From NCBI GenBank assembly GCA_026197015.1, contig JAPHRB010000094.1, positions 1 to 24,616 of the forward strand: a DNA stretch of 24,616 nucleotides, read 5' to 3'. The translations under genes and the position numbers were made by a program. This DNA comes from Gammaproteobacteria bacterium. Lineage in GTDB: Bacteria; Pseudomonadota; Gammaproteobacteria; SZUA-229. The notes under the pieces are model-generated. The model made no database searches. It was not told where the DNA came from and saw nothing but the letters and a program-made list of their open reading frames with translations. This document shows, piece by piece, positions 1 through 8,450 of the stretch (positions within the stretch are counted from its first letter, which is position 1; the number at the start of each line of letters is the position of its first letter).

Positions 1-117
1 CTCTGGAAATCTATTTAAAAACTGTATAATCGCTACTTTCATATTACTGCTAAATCACCAAATATAATGAGCCGGAAAAATGACATTAACTAAGGCTATG
101 CACAGCTCAGGCCAAAA

Positions 118-146
118 TTGATTCATAGTTGTTTATAGCTCATTAT
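118..146 (+). promoter_or_regulatory. possible sigma-70 promoter of hrpA
   Basis: TTGATT (118-123) is followed after 17 bases by CATTAT (141-146), matching the -35 and -10 consensus at 4 of 6 positions each, about 85 bases before the hrpA start. The surrounding DNA is very AT-rich, so a chance match is possible. No Shine-Dalgarno sequence is visible before hrpA. The rest of bases 1-230 shows nothing else I can name. Confidence 0.3.
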
Positions 147-230
147 TTAAAAATACGCCTTAAAATCATGATTATCCTGAGATTTAAACATAGTTTAATA
201 CACATTCACTTTATTTAGTCACCCGTTTAT

Positions 231-3200
231 ATGAGCAAGTCCCCAAGAACCCAGATTGATCAGATAAAAAAATCTATTCAGCACATTATGCTGAAAGATC
301 AATTTTCAGCTAAACGCAAAGTTCAAAGCATTCAATCACGAATAAATGCAAGTAAACCTGTTGAGCAGGCACTTGTCAATTTGCAATCACATATTGATCA
401 ATCAGCTAAGCAATATCAGCTTCGATTACGAAATAAACCGACAACCAGCTACCCTGAAGAACTGCCTGTAAGCCAGAAACGAGATGAAATCATACAGGCT
501 ATTAAGCAAAATCAGGTGATTGTTATTTGTGGAGAAACCGGTTCAGGAAAAACCACACAATTGCCCAAAATGTGCCTCGACGCGGGTTTAGGCATACGCG
601 GTATGATTGGGCATACCCAACCACGGCGTTTAGCCGCTCGCTCTGTTGCTAATCGTATTGCCGAAGAACTTAAAACTGAAACCGGTGATGCTGTAGGTTA
701 TAAAGTTCGATTTAGTGATGTACTGAGCGATAAAAGCCTGATTAAGCTAATGACGGATGGAATTTTATTATCTGAAATTCACCACGACGCTTTTCTTAAT
801 AATTATGACTGCATTATCGTTGACGAAGCTCATGAACGTAGTTTGAATATCGATTTCTTACTCGGTTATTTGAAACGCCTTATTATTAAACGCCATGATT
901 TAAAAATTATAATCACTTCCGCCACCATCGATCCTAAGCGATTTTCAACGCATTTTAATGACGCACCAATTATTGAGGTCTCTGGCAGAACTTACCCTGT
1001 TGAAATTGAGTATCGTGATACAGAGTCTGAAGACGGAGAATCAAGAGATTTGCAATGTTCAATTGCCGATTGTATAGATGAAATTTCACATCGTGATCGC
1101 GGTGATATTCTTGTATTCCTAAGTGGTGAAAGAGATATTCGAGAAACCGCAGATTACTTATCTAAACAGAATTTACAAAATACAGAAATTTTACCTTTAC
1201 TCGCTCGCTTATCTGCTACTGAACAAAATAAAATATTCAAAGGCTCCGCAAAACGACGCATTATATTGTCCACTAATGTGGCAGAAACATCTCTCACCGT
1301 ACCGGGTATAAAATATGTAATCGATACCGGCCTTGCTCGTATATCACGTTATTCCTGGCGCAGTAAAATTCAGCGATTACCTATAGAAAAAATATCGCAG
1401 GCTTCCGCCAATCAACGGAAAGGCCGTTGTGGACGAGTAAGCGCAGGCGTGTGTTACCGACTTTATTCAGAAGATGATTTCAATCTACGCAAGGAATTCA
1501 CCGAGCCCGAAATTCAACGAACTAATCTAGCTGCCGTTATTCTTCAACTGGAACATATGCAATTAGGCCATGTAGAAGACTTTCCCTTTGTTGAGCCACC
1601 CGATAGCCGATTAATTACTGATGGTTATAAACTATTACATGAACTCGGCGCTATAAATAACCACCACAGGATAAGTGACATTGGAAAACAACTTGCTCGT
1701 TTACCAATTGATCCGAAACTGGGTCGTATTTTAATTGAATCCGTAAATGAAAACTGCTTAAACGAAAACCTGATTATTGTCTCTGCTTTAGCTGTACAGG
1801 ATCCTCGCGAGCGCCCTCTAAACAAACAACAGACTGCTGATGAAGCGCATAAAAAGTTTATAGATAAGCAATCAGATTTTATTAGCTGGTTGAATATATG
1901 GACTCAATATCATTCTGCAAAAGAAGAATTAAGTGGTAACAAGTTGCGTAAATGGTGTAAAGATAATTTCATTTCATGGTTACGTATGCGTGAATGGATT
2001 GATACTCACCGTCAAATTAAAAAAATGCTAGTTGAACTAAAATTAAAATTCAACTCAAATACTGCCGATTACACTCAAATTCACCGAGCTTTAATAACCG
2101 GTTTTCTGAGTCAACTTGGCTTTAAAGATGAGGGCCATGAGTATCAGGGCTGTCGACAACGAAAATTTCATATTTTTCCTGGCTCGGGTCTTTTCAATCG
2201 CGGCCCAAAATGGGTTGTTGCTTCAGATATAGTTGAAACACAGAAAGTTTATGCTCGTCATCTTGCTAAAATTGAACCTCAATGGGTTACCGATAAAGCA
2301 AGCCATTTAATCAAACATAGTTACGCAGAAGCCCACTGGGAGAAAAAATCAGCACAGGTTTCTGCGACACGCAAATCCACTTTATTTGGCTTACTTATAA
2401 ACCCCGGAACAAAAATTAATTATGGCCCTGTAAATCCACAAGAATCACGTGAAATTTTTATTCGCAGTGCGCTAATACAGGGTGACTTTGATTGTAAGCA
2501 TGATTTTTATTTAAAAAATCGAAGTCTTATTAACGAAATTGAAAACCTTGAAGCCAAGTCCAGGCGACAGGATATTCTGGTTGATGACAATGATTTATAT
2601 GAGTTTTATGACCAGTTATTACCTGATTATATATACAGTGGTCCTCAGCTCAATAAATGGGTTAAGAAAAATAACTCCGATAAATTAATATTAAAAATTG
2701 ATGATTTAATGAAAAAAAATGCAGATCATGTTTCTGATGATTTGTTTCCAGATTCAATTTTGATTAATAACATTCAGTTTCCCCTGGAATACCACTTTGA
2801 CCCAAGCGATCACTGTGATGGCATTACACTCATAACACCTGTTGCTGGCCTGGCATCATTAGACCCAACAATATGTGACTGGTTAGTGCCTGGCCTGCTG
2901 TTAGAGAAAATGACCGAACTCATTAGATCATTACCCAAACAGCTTAGAAAAAACTTTGTACCCGCACCTAACTTCGCAGAAATTTGTTTTGATGCGTTAA
3001 TCCCTGGCAGCACATCACTGACATCATCTATGTCATTACATTTAAAGAAAATAACTGGCACAGAAATCCCCTATGATGCATGGCAGGAAAATAAACTAGC
3101 CGATTATCTTCACTTTAACTATCGCGTTATTTCATCTTCTGGAAAAACATTAAAACAGAGTAGAAACCTCTCTCAACTGCAGCAGGAATTCTCATCGTAT

Positions 3201-4097
3201 ACAGACACGAGCCAGACAAAACCTCAAACTAACAATATTGAAAAAGATAATGTAACTAGTAGTGACCTTGATAAACTAACTGATGATGTTGAAATCAATA
3301 ACAATGGCATCATTATTAAGGCTTACCCTGTTTTGGTAACCAATAAAAAACAGATAGACATTCGCATTATTAACTCAGAGAAAGAAGCACAGAAAAAACA
3401 TTTTGAAGGTTTGAGGCAATTATTTATTAACGCCCTGCCTCAATCTGTTAAACATATTAAAACTTGCCTGTCTAAACAACAAAACTTATGTGCTAAATAC
3501 CTGCCAATAGGCAATTGTGAGCAGTTAAAATTACACATAACTTATCGAATATTTGATGAGCTTTTTACTCGGCACCTTCCAAAAACAGAAAACGAATTTA
3601 ATCAAATTTTAGATAATAGAAAAGACATAGATGATTTATTAAATAAGATATTACAACAGCTAGTGACTATTCTAGACATCTATCATCAACTAAGGAAAAG
3701 ACTTAAAAACCCACCTATTAACTGGCTCGATTCACTAACTGATATCCAGGGACAGCTGAATAACTTATTACATAGTGATTTTGTTCTACTGACGCCTCAG
3801 GAAAACCTGAAGAATTTTACGCGTTACCTTAGTGCTATTGATAAACGCCTGGATAAAATACAGGCTAATCCAGAGCGTGATAGAAAAGCTCGAATTGAAA
3901 TATCTTCTCTTTGGAATGAATACAAAAAACGCTCTGATACTTTGCTCAAAAACAATCAATATTCAGATCAACTGAATAACTACCGTTGGTTACTGGAAGA
4001 ATATCGTATCTCTCTTTTTGCACAGGAAATTAAAACACTAAGCCCAATTTCTGCTAAACGGCTTAAAAAAGCATGGAATGAAATTTCTGACGTTTAA
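231..4097 (+). CDS. hrpA: ATP-dependent RNA helicase HrpA
   Basis: DEAH-box RNA helicase of 1288 residues, close to the roughly 1300 of the E. coli protein. Walker A GETGSGKT is at 101-108, the DEAH box at 198-201, SAT at 230-232 and motif VI QRKGRCGR at 395-402. The helicase-associated and OB-fold regions follow, and the long C-terminal DUF3418 region is complete (it ends near PISAKRLKKAW, as in enterobacterial HrpA). In E. coli, HrpA acts on mRNA and on stalled ribosomes in the cytoplasm. The N-terminus aligns with known HrpA from its first residues, which supports the ATG at 231 despite the lack of a Shine-Dalgarno sequence. It seems monocistronic: 112 bases separate it from the next gene. 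Nothing looks broken. Confidence 0.97.
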   Translation: MSKSPRTQIDQIKKSIQHIMLKDQFSAKRKVQSIQSRINASKPVEQALVNLQSHIDQSAKQYQLRLRNKPTTSYPEELPVSQKRDEIIQAIKQNQVIVICGETGSGKTTQLPKMCLDAGLGIRGMIGHTQPRRLAARSVANRIAEELKTETGDAVGYKVRFSDVLSDKSLIKLMTDGILLSEIHHDAFLNNYDCIIVDEAHERSLNIDFLLGYLKRLIIKRHDLKIIITSATIDPKRFSTHFNDAPIIEVSGRTYPVEIEYRDTESEDGESRDLQCSIADCIDEISHRDRGDILVFLSGERDIRETADYLSKQNLQNTEILPLLARLSATEQNKIFKGSAKRRIILSTNVAETSLTVPGIKYVIDTGLARISRYSWRSKIQRLPIEKISQASANQRKGRCGRVSAGVCYRLYSEDDFNLRKEFTEPEIQRTNLAAVILQLEHMQLGHVEDFPFVEPPDSRLITDGYKLLHELGAINNHHRISDIGKQLARLPIDPKLGRILIESVNENCLNENLIIVSALAVQDPRERPLNKQQTADEAHKKFIDKQSDFISWLNIWTQYHSAKEELSGNKLRKWCKDNFISWLRMREWIDTHRQIKKMLVELKLKFNSNTADYTQIHRALITGFLSQLGFKDEGHEYQGCRQRKFHIFPGSGLFNRGPKWVVASDIVETQKVYARHLAKIEPQWVTDKASHLIKHSYAEAHWEKKSAQVSATRKSTLFGLLINPGTKINYGPVNPQESREIFIRSALIQGDFDCKHDFYLKNRSLINEIENLEAKSRRQDILVDDNDLYEFYDQLLPDYIYSGPQLNKWVKKNNSDKLILKIDDLMKKNADHVSDDLFPDSILINNIQFPLEYHFDPSDHCDGITLITPVAGLASLDPTICDWLVPGLLLEKMTELIRSLPKQLRKNFVPAPNFAEICFDALIPGSTSLTSSMSLHLKKITGTEIPYDAWQENKLADYLHFNYRVISSSGKTLKQSRNLSQLQQEFSSYTDTSQTKPQTNNIEKDNVTSSDLDKLTDDVEINNNGIIIKAYPVLVTNKKQIDIRIINSEKEAQKKHFEGLRQLFINALPQSVKHIKTCLSKQQNLCAKYLPIGNCEQLKLHITYRIFDELFTRHLPKTENEFNQILDNRKDIDDLLNKILQQLVTILDIYHQLRKRLKNPPINWLDSLTDIQGQLNNLLHSDFVLLTPQENLKNFTRYLSAIDKRLDKIQANPERDRKARIEISSLWNEYKKRSDTLLKNNQYSDQLNNYRWLLEEYRISLFAQEIKTLSPISAKRLKKAWNEISDV

Positions 4098-4159
4098 TCT
4101 CTACATTATTTTTTTTTAATACCGTCTGTCATTTCTAAACTCAGCTTCTATACTCAGAT

Positions 4160-4187
4160 TTGATATACTTCAAAATACACTTATTAA
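4160..4187 (+). promoter_or_regulatory. possible promoter of the cytochrome-DUF302 operon
   Basis: TTGATA (4160-4165), a 16-base spacer and TATTAA (4182-4187) lie about 20 bases upstream of the start of the cytochrome gene, in the short gap after hrpA. No hairpin terminator for hrpA is visible in the gap, only a run of T at about 4108-4117. Confidence 0.35.
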
Positions 4188-4209
4188 TACGTGATATGCT
4201 GGTTAACAC

Positions 4210-5283
4210 ATGAAGACTTTTAAAATCACATTCAAACTTTATTTGCAGCTGACTCTGTTAATTTACTCTGTCCTTGTTAGTTTCTTTCAGTCCAGCTTTG
4301 CAGAGCCTAAAGGTGAAGATTTATACCTTGAAAACTGCGCTATTTGTCATGGCACCGACGGTCAGGGTGGCATGGGTATACCTATATCTCTAGATGATTT
4401 CCTTAAATCCGCATCAGAAGACTATATCAAAAAAACTATTCGTCTCGGTCGTCCAAACCGTATTATGCCTTCTTTTTACTGGATGCCTGAATCAGATATA
4501 AATAAAATCGTCTCGTATCTGGGTAGCTGGCGAAAATCTCCCGCCCCGATATGGGACTCAAAACCCGTTAAAGGTGATCAGCTAGCTGGGGAACTTGTAT
4601 ATAAAAACAAATGCGCAAGCTGTCATAGTGAAAATGGGCGAGGTGGTAAAGGCTCAGGTTTACATTTTTCGCGCTCAAATGGCATGATTATTACACCACC
4701 TGCCTTAAATAATCAGGGCCTCTTAAATTCTGCTCCAGACGCCATGCTTCATTATATTATATCTAATGGACGTAAAGATACGCCGATGCCCTCGGCTAGC
4801 ACTCTTGGCCTGTCAAAAACTGATATTAATGATCTGGTCAGCTATATACGAAGTTTTCATTTAAAATCAATTATTCACAAACCTCTGTATAGTGAAGAGC
4901 CTGCCAGTTTGATACAGGAATCACCATACTCTTTTGATGAAACCGTCGAAAATGTTAAACGTGCTATAACCGGATCTAATTTTGTGCATATACGAGATCA
5001 GGCTTTAACCAGTGGTTTTGATATTGAAACAAAAGATTCACCACGGCAGACTATTATCTATTTTTGTAACTTTAGTTTTTTATATGATGCTTTAAAAATT
5101 GATCCTCGAGTAGGTATGTTTTTACCCTGCCGCATTACCGTCACTGAACAGCAGGACAAAGTACTAATGATGAGTATAAATCCTAAACATTTAAGTCAGT
5201 TATTTAACAATGATGCACTTGATGAGTCCTGTGATCAGATGTATGAGGTATATAGCGGCATACTGGAGGATGCCAGCCTGTGA
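4210..5283 (+). CDS. exported dihaem cytochrome c with C-terminal DUF302 domain
   Basis: This is a 357-residue exported fusion protein. An N-terminal signal sequence (about 1-31, ending SSFA) precedes two class I cytochrome c domains. Haem site 1 is C43-A-I-C46-H47 with likely axial Met86 (RIMPS). Haem site 2 is C135-A-S-C138-H139 with likely axial Met193 (TPMPS). From about residue 240 the protein becomes a DUF302 domain, starting SFDETVENVK and including the FLPCRI segment that matches the family's LPxR region. The protein should be periplasmic and carry electrons; what DUF302 contributes is unknown. The next gene also encodes a DUF302 protein and overlaps this stop codon, so the two domains probably act together. 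DUF302 proteins often accompany cytochromes or sulfur-related genes in proteobacteria, but the electron partner cannot be read from the sequence. Confidence 0.88.
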   Translation: MKTFKITFKLYLQLTLLIYSVLVSFFQSSFAEPKGEDLYLENCAICHGTDGQGGMGIPISLDDFLKSASEDYIKKTIRLGRPNRIMPSFYWMPESDINKIVSYLGSWRKSPAPIWDSKPVKGDQLAGELVYKNKCASCHSENGRGGKGSGLHFSRSNGMIITPPALNNQGLLNSAPDAMLHYIISNGRKDTPMPSASTLGLSKTDINDLVSYIRSFHLKSIIHKPLYSEEPASLIQESPYSFDETVENVKRAITGSNFVHIRDQALTSGFDIETKDSPRQTIIYFCNFSFLYDALKIDPRVGMFLPCRITVTEQQDKVLMMSINPKHLSQLFNNDALDESCDQMYEVYSGILEDASL

Positions 5284-5753
5284 AACTCATATTAAGAAAA
5301 TTTGCCCTGCTTTTAGGCCTTCTTGGCTTAATTATAAGCTCAAATAGCTACTCTGTTGTAACCGGAGAAATGATAATGGTACGCTCTGCAGAAGCGTTCC
5401 CGGAAACCATGTCTCTCTTACAGGAAGCTATTCGTCATCAGGGCTATCAACTCAGTAGAGTACAACGGGTTGATGTGGGTTTGAGCGCAAAAGGTTACGC
5501 AACTGATAAATACAGGGTTGTATTTTTTGGCAAAGGTAACGAAATTCAACAAATTTCTGCTAAATACCCCCAATTAATACCCTATCTTCCTTTAAAAATC
5601 GCTATCTTTGCTGAAGATGATAATACGATCCTTATCAGCGCTAACCCATCAACCTATAATGACCTTTTCAATATACCTGAATTAAAACCTACTTTTGATA
5701 AATGGTTTATTGATATAACTAAAATAATGAAATCTGTGCAAATTCAAAATTGA
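5280..5753 (+). CDS. exported DUF302 family protein
   Basis: This protein has 157 residues and a cleavable signal peptide (hydrophobic 6-21, likely cleaved after SNSYS at about 25). The rest is one DUF302-like domain with the FFGKGNEIQQ and YLPLKIAIF segments. The GTG start at 5280 overlaps the preceding TGA as GTGA, and GGAGGA at 5265-5270 sits nine bases before it, so translation is very probably coupled to the cytochrome-DUF302 fusion. With no haem-binding motif of its own, it may be a periplasmic partner or paralogue of the fused domain. Its biochemical role is unknown. Confidence 0.8.
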   Translation: MKLILRKFALLLGLLGLIISSNSYSVVTGEMIMVRSAEAFPETMSLLQEAIRHQGYQLSRVQRVDVGLSAKGYATDKYRVVFFGKGNEIQQISAKYPQLIPYLPLKIAIFAEDDNTILISANPSTYNDLFNIPELKPTFDKWFIDITKIMKSVQIQN

Positions 5754-5795
5754 CAGCTATTATTAGTATTTAATCTTTAATAAAAAATAATAACT

Positions 5796-6068
5796 ATGTC
5801 AGCAGAAAATAGAAAACACTTACGTATCGGCTTAATTGTAGATATTGAGCTAACTTTACCAGGGCAAGAACCGGTGGATGTTCGCACCAGAAACATCAGT
5901 GATGGTGGTCTTTATCTTATTCTTGATAATATAGAGCTACCTGGTGTAGATACCGAAGTTAAAGTTCGCCTGAAAAATCAGCTAGGAGATGGAGAAGAAC
6001 CCCCTGTTAACAGAGCAAAGGTCGTCAGGCATGAACCGGATGGAATCGGCCTGGTATTCCTTGAATAA
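5796..6068 (+). CDS. stand-alone PilZ domain protein (c-di-GMP receptor candidate)
   Basis: This is a 90-residue single-domain cytoplasmic protein. Both PilZ ligand motifs are intact: RxxxR at Arg6-Arg10 (RKHLR) and (D/N)xSxxG at Asn33-Gly38 (NISDGG). In the PilZ family these residues bind c-di-GMP, so it should be binding-competent, unlike the degenerate PilZ proteins of type IV pilus assembly. The gene starts 42 bases after the DUF302 gene and has no clear Shine-Dalgarno sequence before the ATG; it may be the last gene of that operon. Its target is not evident. Confidence 0.85.
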   Translation: MSAENRKHLRIGLIVDIELTLPGQEPVDVRTRNISDGGLYLILDNIELPGVDTEVKVRLKNQLGDGEEPPVNRAKVVRHEPDGIGLVFLE

Positions 6069-6129
6069 CAGCTAATCAGACCATACTTAGATCTCGACAG
6101 AAGCACTCTAAATGGTCTCGAAAACCTGA

Positions 6130-6153
6130 TCAGGCGTTAATATTAACGCCTGA
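6130..6153. repeat. perfect 24-bp palindrome
   Basis: The half-site TCAGGCGTTAAT is followed directly by its exact reverse complement, with no loop. It lies 62 bases after the PilZ stop codon. Loop-free symmetry suits a dimeric protein-binding site or one unit of a dispersed repeat better than an intrinsic terminator, and no T-run follows on either strand. Confidence 0.6.
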
Positions 6154-6360
6154 ACCGATATCGACACTGCACATCTAAATTCAAAACACTCACTTGCAAG
6201 TTATAAATTAAACAGCTCTTACCTAAAAAACCACGTATTTTTAAATTATTACGCACTATAAACACAGCGAATTTCAAAAGCTTAAAATATATGATTAAGT
6301 GGTAAATATAACCACATTAACTATAAAGCATGCGGCGTGTGTCTTATCATTTCACTTTCT

Positions 6361-6419
6361 AATGCCCATTAGCTATTTTAAACGGCATGTTGAGAGTTTC
6401 AACTGCTAACACCTGCATT
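6361..6419. repeat. nested inverted repeats (possible structured element)
   Basis: Three pairs of five-base arms nest in order: AATGC (6361-6365) with GCATT (6415-6419), TTAGC (6369-6373) with GCTAA (6405-6409), and GTTGA (6389-6393) with TCAAC (6399-6403). The result is one bulged hairpin. Function is unknown, and it could be a chance arrangement in AT-rich DNA. Confidence 0.3.
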
Positions 6420-6596
6420 CTATAATCTTCACGCCTTATCCCATCGTAACTTTAAAGTGAGCTGCGTGGCAATATAGCTGGTGGTGAAAAGTCTTTGTAA
6501 TAACTTATAAATACTTATTGTATTAAAGATAACACTATACGCCGAAGTATTACGCCTGATGCAAATATTTAAGTCTATTGATTAAATAGAAAACCA

Positions 6597-8075
6597 TTAA
6601 TTTTTTACTTTCATTAATTTCAAAACTGGTTCGTTTAGCTCTATATCATCACTAAAACCAGAGACGAGTAACACTCGATTGCCTGTACTTGCCAGGTTAC
6701 ACATTTGAGCAACCTCATTACATAATCCCTGCCAGTCATGTGTTATTTCTTCTTTAATATAGATAGGTACAACTCCCCAGCTCAAAGATAAACGTCTACA
6801 CACCACTTCATTAGAACTAACACCTATAAGTGGAGCGCTCGGCCTATCGGCGGATAGAACACGGGCTGTTGCGCCACTTCGAGTGGGTACAATTATCCCT
6901 TGCAACTTTAACTCATGAGCTAAAGACTTCACTGCTCTTGCTATCGCCTTTCTATCTGGCTCTATCATCTCCGCAATTTGCTCATAGTCACTTTCACCAA
7001 ATTTACCGTACTCCCATTGGTAAGCCTCCATTTCACGCAATATTTTATCCATCATATTAACTGCTAAGATTGGGAATTCACCGCTAGCTGTTTCGGCAGA
7101 TAACATAACCGCATCGGCACTAGACAAAGCAGCAGTAGCTACGTCACCCACTTCAGCTCTAGTTGGTTTTGAACTGACTATCATTGACTCAAGCATTTGC
7201 GTGGCAACAATAACAGGCTTAGCATGCAATCTCGCTTTATTAATTAGTTCCTTTTGTATTAATGGAACCTGTTGCGCAGGCATTTCTATACCCAAATCAC
7301 CTCTTGCGACCATTATTCCATCAGCTGCAGACAGTATACTTTCTATACACTTTACTGCTTCTGGCTTTTCTATTTTTGCAATTACTGGAATATTTCCGCC
7401 CGCTTTAGTAACAAAACGTTTTAATGTATTAATACATTTTTCATCACGCACAAAACTCAGAGCTAAAAAATCTGCCTCCAACTCAATCGCCAGCTCAGAA
7501 TCTCTTTTATCTTTAGCTGTAAAACTATTAGTTGAAATATTAGAATCCGGCAGATTAAGTCCTTTTTTATTTTTTAAAATACCTCCGTATTTCACCTCAC
7601 ATTTAACTTCCTTATCTTTTATAGATAACACTATTAATTCTAGCTTCCCATCATCAAGTAAAATCCTTTCTCCTTTTTTTACATCTTTGTATAAGCTTTT
7701 ATATTGAGATGGTATCAATCCCTCTCTTCCAACAGAAGCGGAACAACTTACAACAACCTCATCACCTGACTTAATTTCAATTTCACCCTGCTCAAACTCC
7801 CCTACACGAATTTTGGGGCCGCATAAATCCATCAGAATTCCTACATACGTTTTTTTTCGCTTTGAAATTCTTCTTATTTTTTCGGCCAATAACCTATGTT
7901 CATCATGTGTACCATGAGACATATTTAATCTGAATATATTAGCTCCCTCATCGATCAACTCAGATATTTTTTTATCACTCTTTGTTGCAGGACCAAGGGT
8001 TGCTATAATTTTTGTTCTTCGCCAGTGTAAGTGTATTTTTTTTGTATTCTCATTTGGCGACATAGTTTCTCTCAT
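6597..8075 (-). CDS. pyk: pyruvate kinase
   Basis: This cytoplasmic glycolytic enzyme converts phosphoenolpyruvate and ADP to pyruvate and ATP. The protein has 492 residues, slightly longer than the usual 470-480 because of a short N-terminal extension before RRTKIIATLGPAT. The substrate-binding segment FRLNMSHG, the MDLCGPKIRVGEF loop, the active-site signature IAKIEKPEA and the magnesium-binding MVARGDLGIEMP are intact, as is the C-terminal domain. Two starts are possible: ATG at 8075, or ATG four codons later (MSPNENTKK), which has GAGAG in front; neither ribosome site is strong. It is flanked by long non-coding stretches and is probably transcribed alone. Confidence 0.96.
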   Translation of the reverse strand: MRETMSPNENTKKIHLHWRRTKIIATLGPATKSDKKISELIDEGANIFRLNMSHGTHDEHRLLAEKIRRISKRKKTYVGILMDLCGPKIRVGEFEQGEIEIKSGDEVVVSCSASVGREGLIPSQYKSLYKDVKKGERILLDDGKLELIVLSIKDKEVKCEVKYGGILKNKKGLNLPDSNISTNSFTAKDKRDSELAIELEADFLALSFVRDEKCINTLKRFVTKAGGNIPVIAKIEKPEAVKCIESILSAADGIMVARGDLGIEMPAQQVPLIQKELINKARLHAKPVIVATQMLESMIVSSKPTRAEVGDVATAALSSADAVMLSAETASGEFPILAVNMMDKILREMEAYQWEYGKFGESDYEQIAEMIEPDRKAIARAVKSLAHELKLQGIIVPTRSGATARVLSADRPSAPLIGVSSNEVVCRRLSLSWGVVPIYIKEEITHDWQGLCNEVAQMCNLASTGNRVLLVSGFSDDIELNEPVLKLMKVKN

Positions 8076-8193
8076 GTTTCTTTATATACTTGAGCATTAA
8101 GTGTAGTTCATATATTGAATTGTGGTTTTACGCTGCCGCCTGTTATTAACTAAATTAATTTTAGAATGTATTATTTAATATTCTGAGGCATTT

Positions 8194-8218
8194 GTTCACA
8201 ATCTAAACAATAGTGAAC
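8194..8218. promoter_or_regulatory. inverted repeat GTTCAC/GTGAAC upstream of pyk
   Basis: Six-base arms GTTCAC (8194-8199) and GTGAAC (8213-8218) are separated by 13 bases in the leader between the micro-ORF and pyruvate kinase. It could be an operator or an RNA hairpin. There is no U-tract and I do not recognise it as a known regulator site. Confidence 0.3.
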
Positions 8219-8241
8219 TATAGGGATTTAGGCTTTGGGTA

Positions 8242-8310
8242 CTAGCTACTACTAATCATTAAGAGTATGGCCACGACAATCACCACCATAAGACTGTATT
8301 TAACGCTCAT
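8242..8310 (-). CDS. 22-codon hydrophobic micro-ORF (single-span membrane peptide)
   Basis: An ATG at 8310-8308 opens 22 codons ending in TAG at 8242. The peptide begins MSVKYS, continues with an uninterrupted hydrophobic stretch (LMVVIVVAILLMI) and ends SSS, giving one short membrane span with a positive charge near the N-terminus. AAAGGA lies seven bases before the ATG, one of the better ribosome sites on this strand. That site sits in the loop of a near-perfect inverted repeat (8308-8330) whose arm contains the start codon. It lies between the ExeA-like gene and pyruvate kinase. No family is recognised. Many bacterial small membrane proteins look like this, but an AT-rich leader could give one by chance. 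Confidence 0.45.
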   Translation of the reverse strand: MSVKYSLMVVIVVAILLMISSS

Positions 8311-8330
8311 TATTTAATCCTTTAATAATG
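8308..8330 (-). promoter_or_regulatory. hairpin presenting the micro-ORF ribosome site
   Basis: On the minus strand the arms CATTATT and AATAATG, extended by further pairs with one mismatch, flank AAAGGA, and the second arm contains the ATG start codon of the micro-ORF. In RNA the start codon would be paired while the Shine-Dalgarno is in or near the loop, which could tune translation. The AT-only stem would be weak. Confidence 0.35.
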
Positions 8331-8420
8331 TTTAATATTTTTTACTTATTCATTGTTCAAGATACAAAAATATTTTCTCTAGTTTAAACAACTGCTTTAG
8401 TGTCACGCAACACACATTCA

Positions 8421-8442
8421 CACCTCTTATCATTAGCAGGTG
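8421..8442 (-). terminator. possible stem-loop after the ExeA-like gene
   Basis: CACCT (8421-8425) and AGGTG (8438-8442) form a hairpin about ten bases past the stop codon of the ATPase gene, extendable with one bulge by TTC/GAA. There is no U-tract, so this could be a processing or Rho-dependent 3' end rather than an intrinsic terminator. Confidence 0.25.
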
Positions 8443-8450
8443 AATTAAAC

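Larger units (their letters stand above)
6069..6596. other. gene-free convergent intergenic region
   Basis: These 528 bases lie between the converging PilZ and pyruvate kinase genes. I find no convincing ORF. The stretch holds several inverted repeats: GACCAT/ATGGTC arms (6079-6117), a perfect 24-base palindrome (6130-6153) and a nested set of arms (6361-6419). None has a clear U-tract, so termination by them is unproven. A 19-codon minus-strand ORF near 6360-6420 has no ribosome site and is not called. Confidence 0.5.

Noticed and set aside
6361..6419. Integron attC site
   Set aside because: Nested arms give a similar shape, but the GTTRRRY/RYYYAAC core sites do not fit and no integrase or cassette is nearby.
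7201..7707. Long plus-strand ORF of 168 codons opposite pyruvate kinase
   Set aside because: It is antisense to an intact, highly conserved enzyme gene, has no ribosome site or recognisable domain, and reflects codon bias of the real gene.
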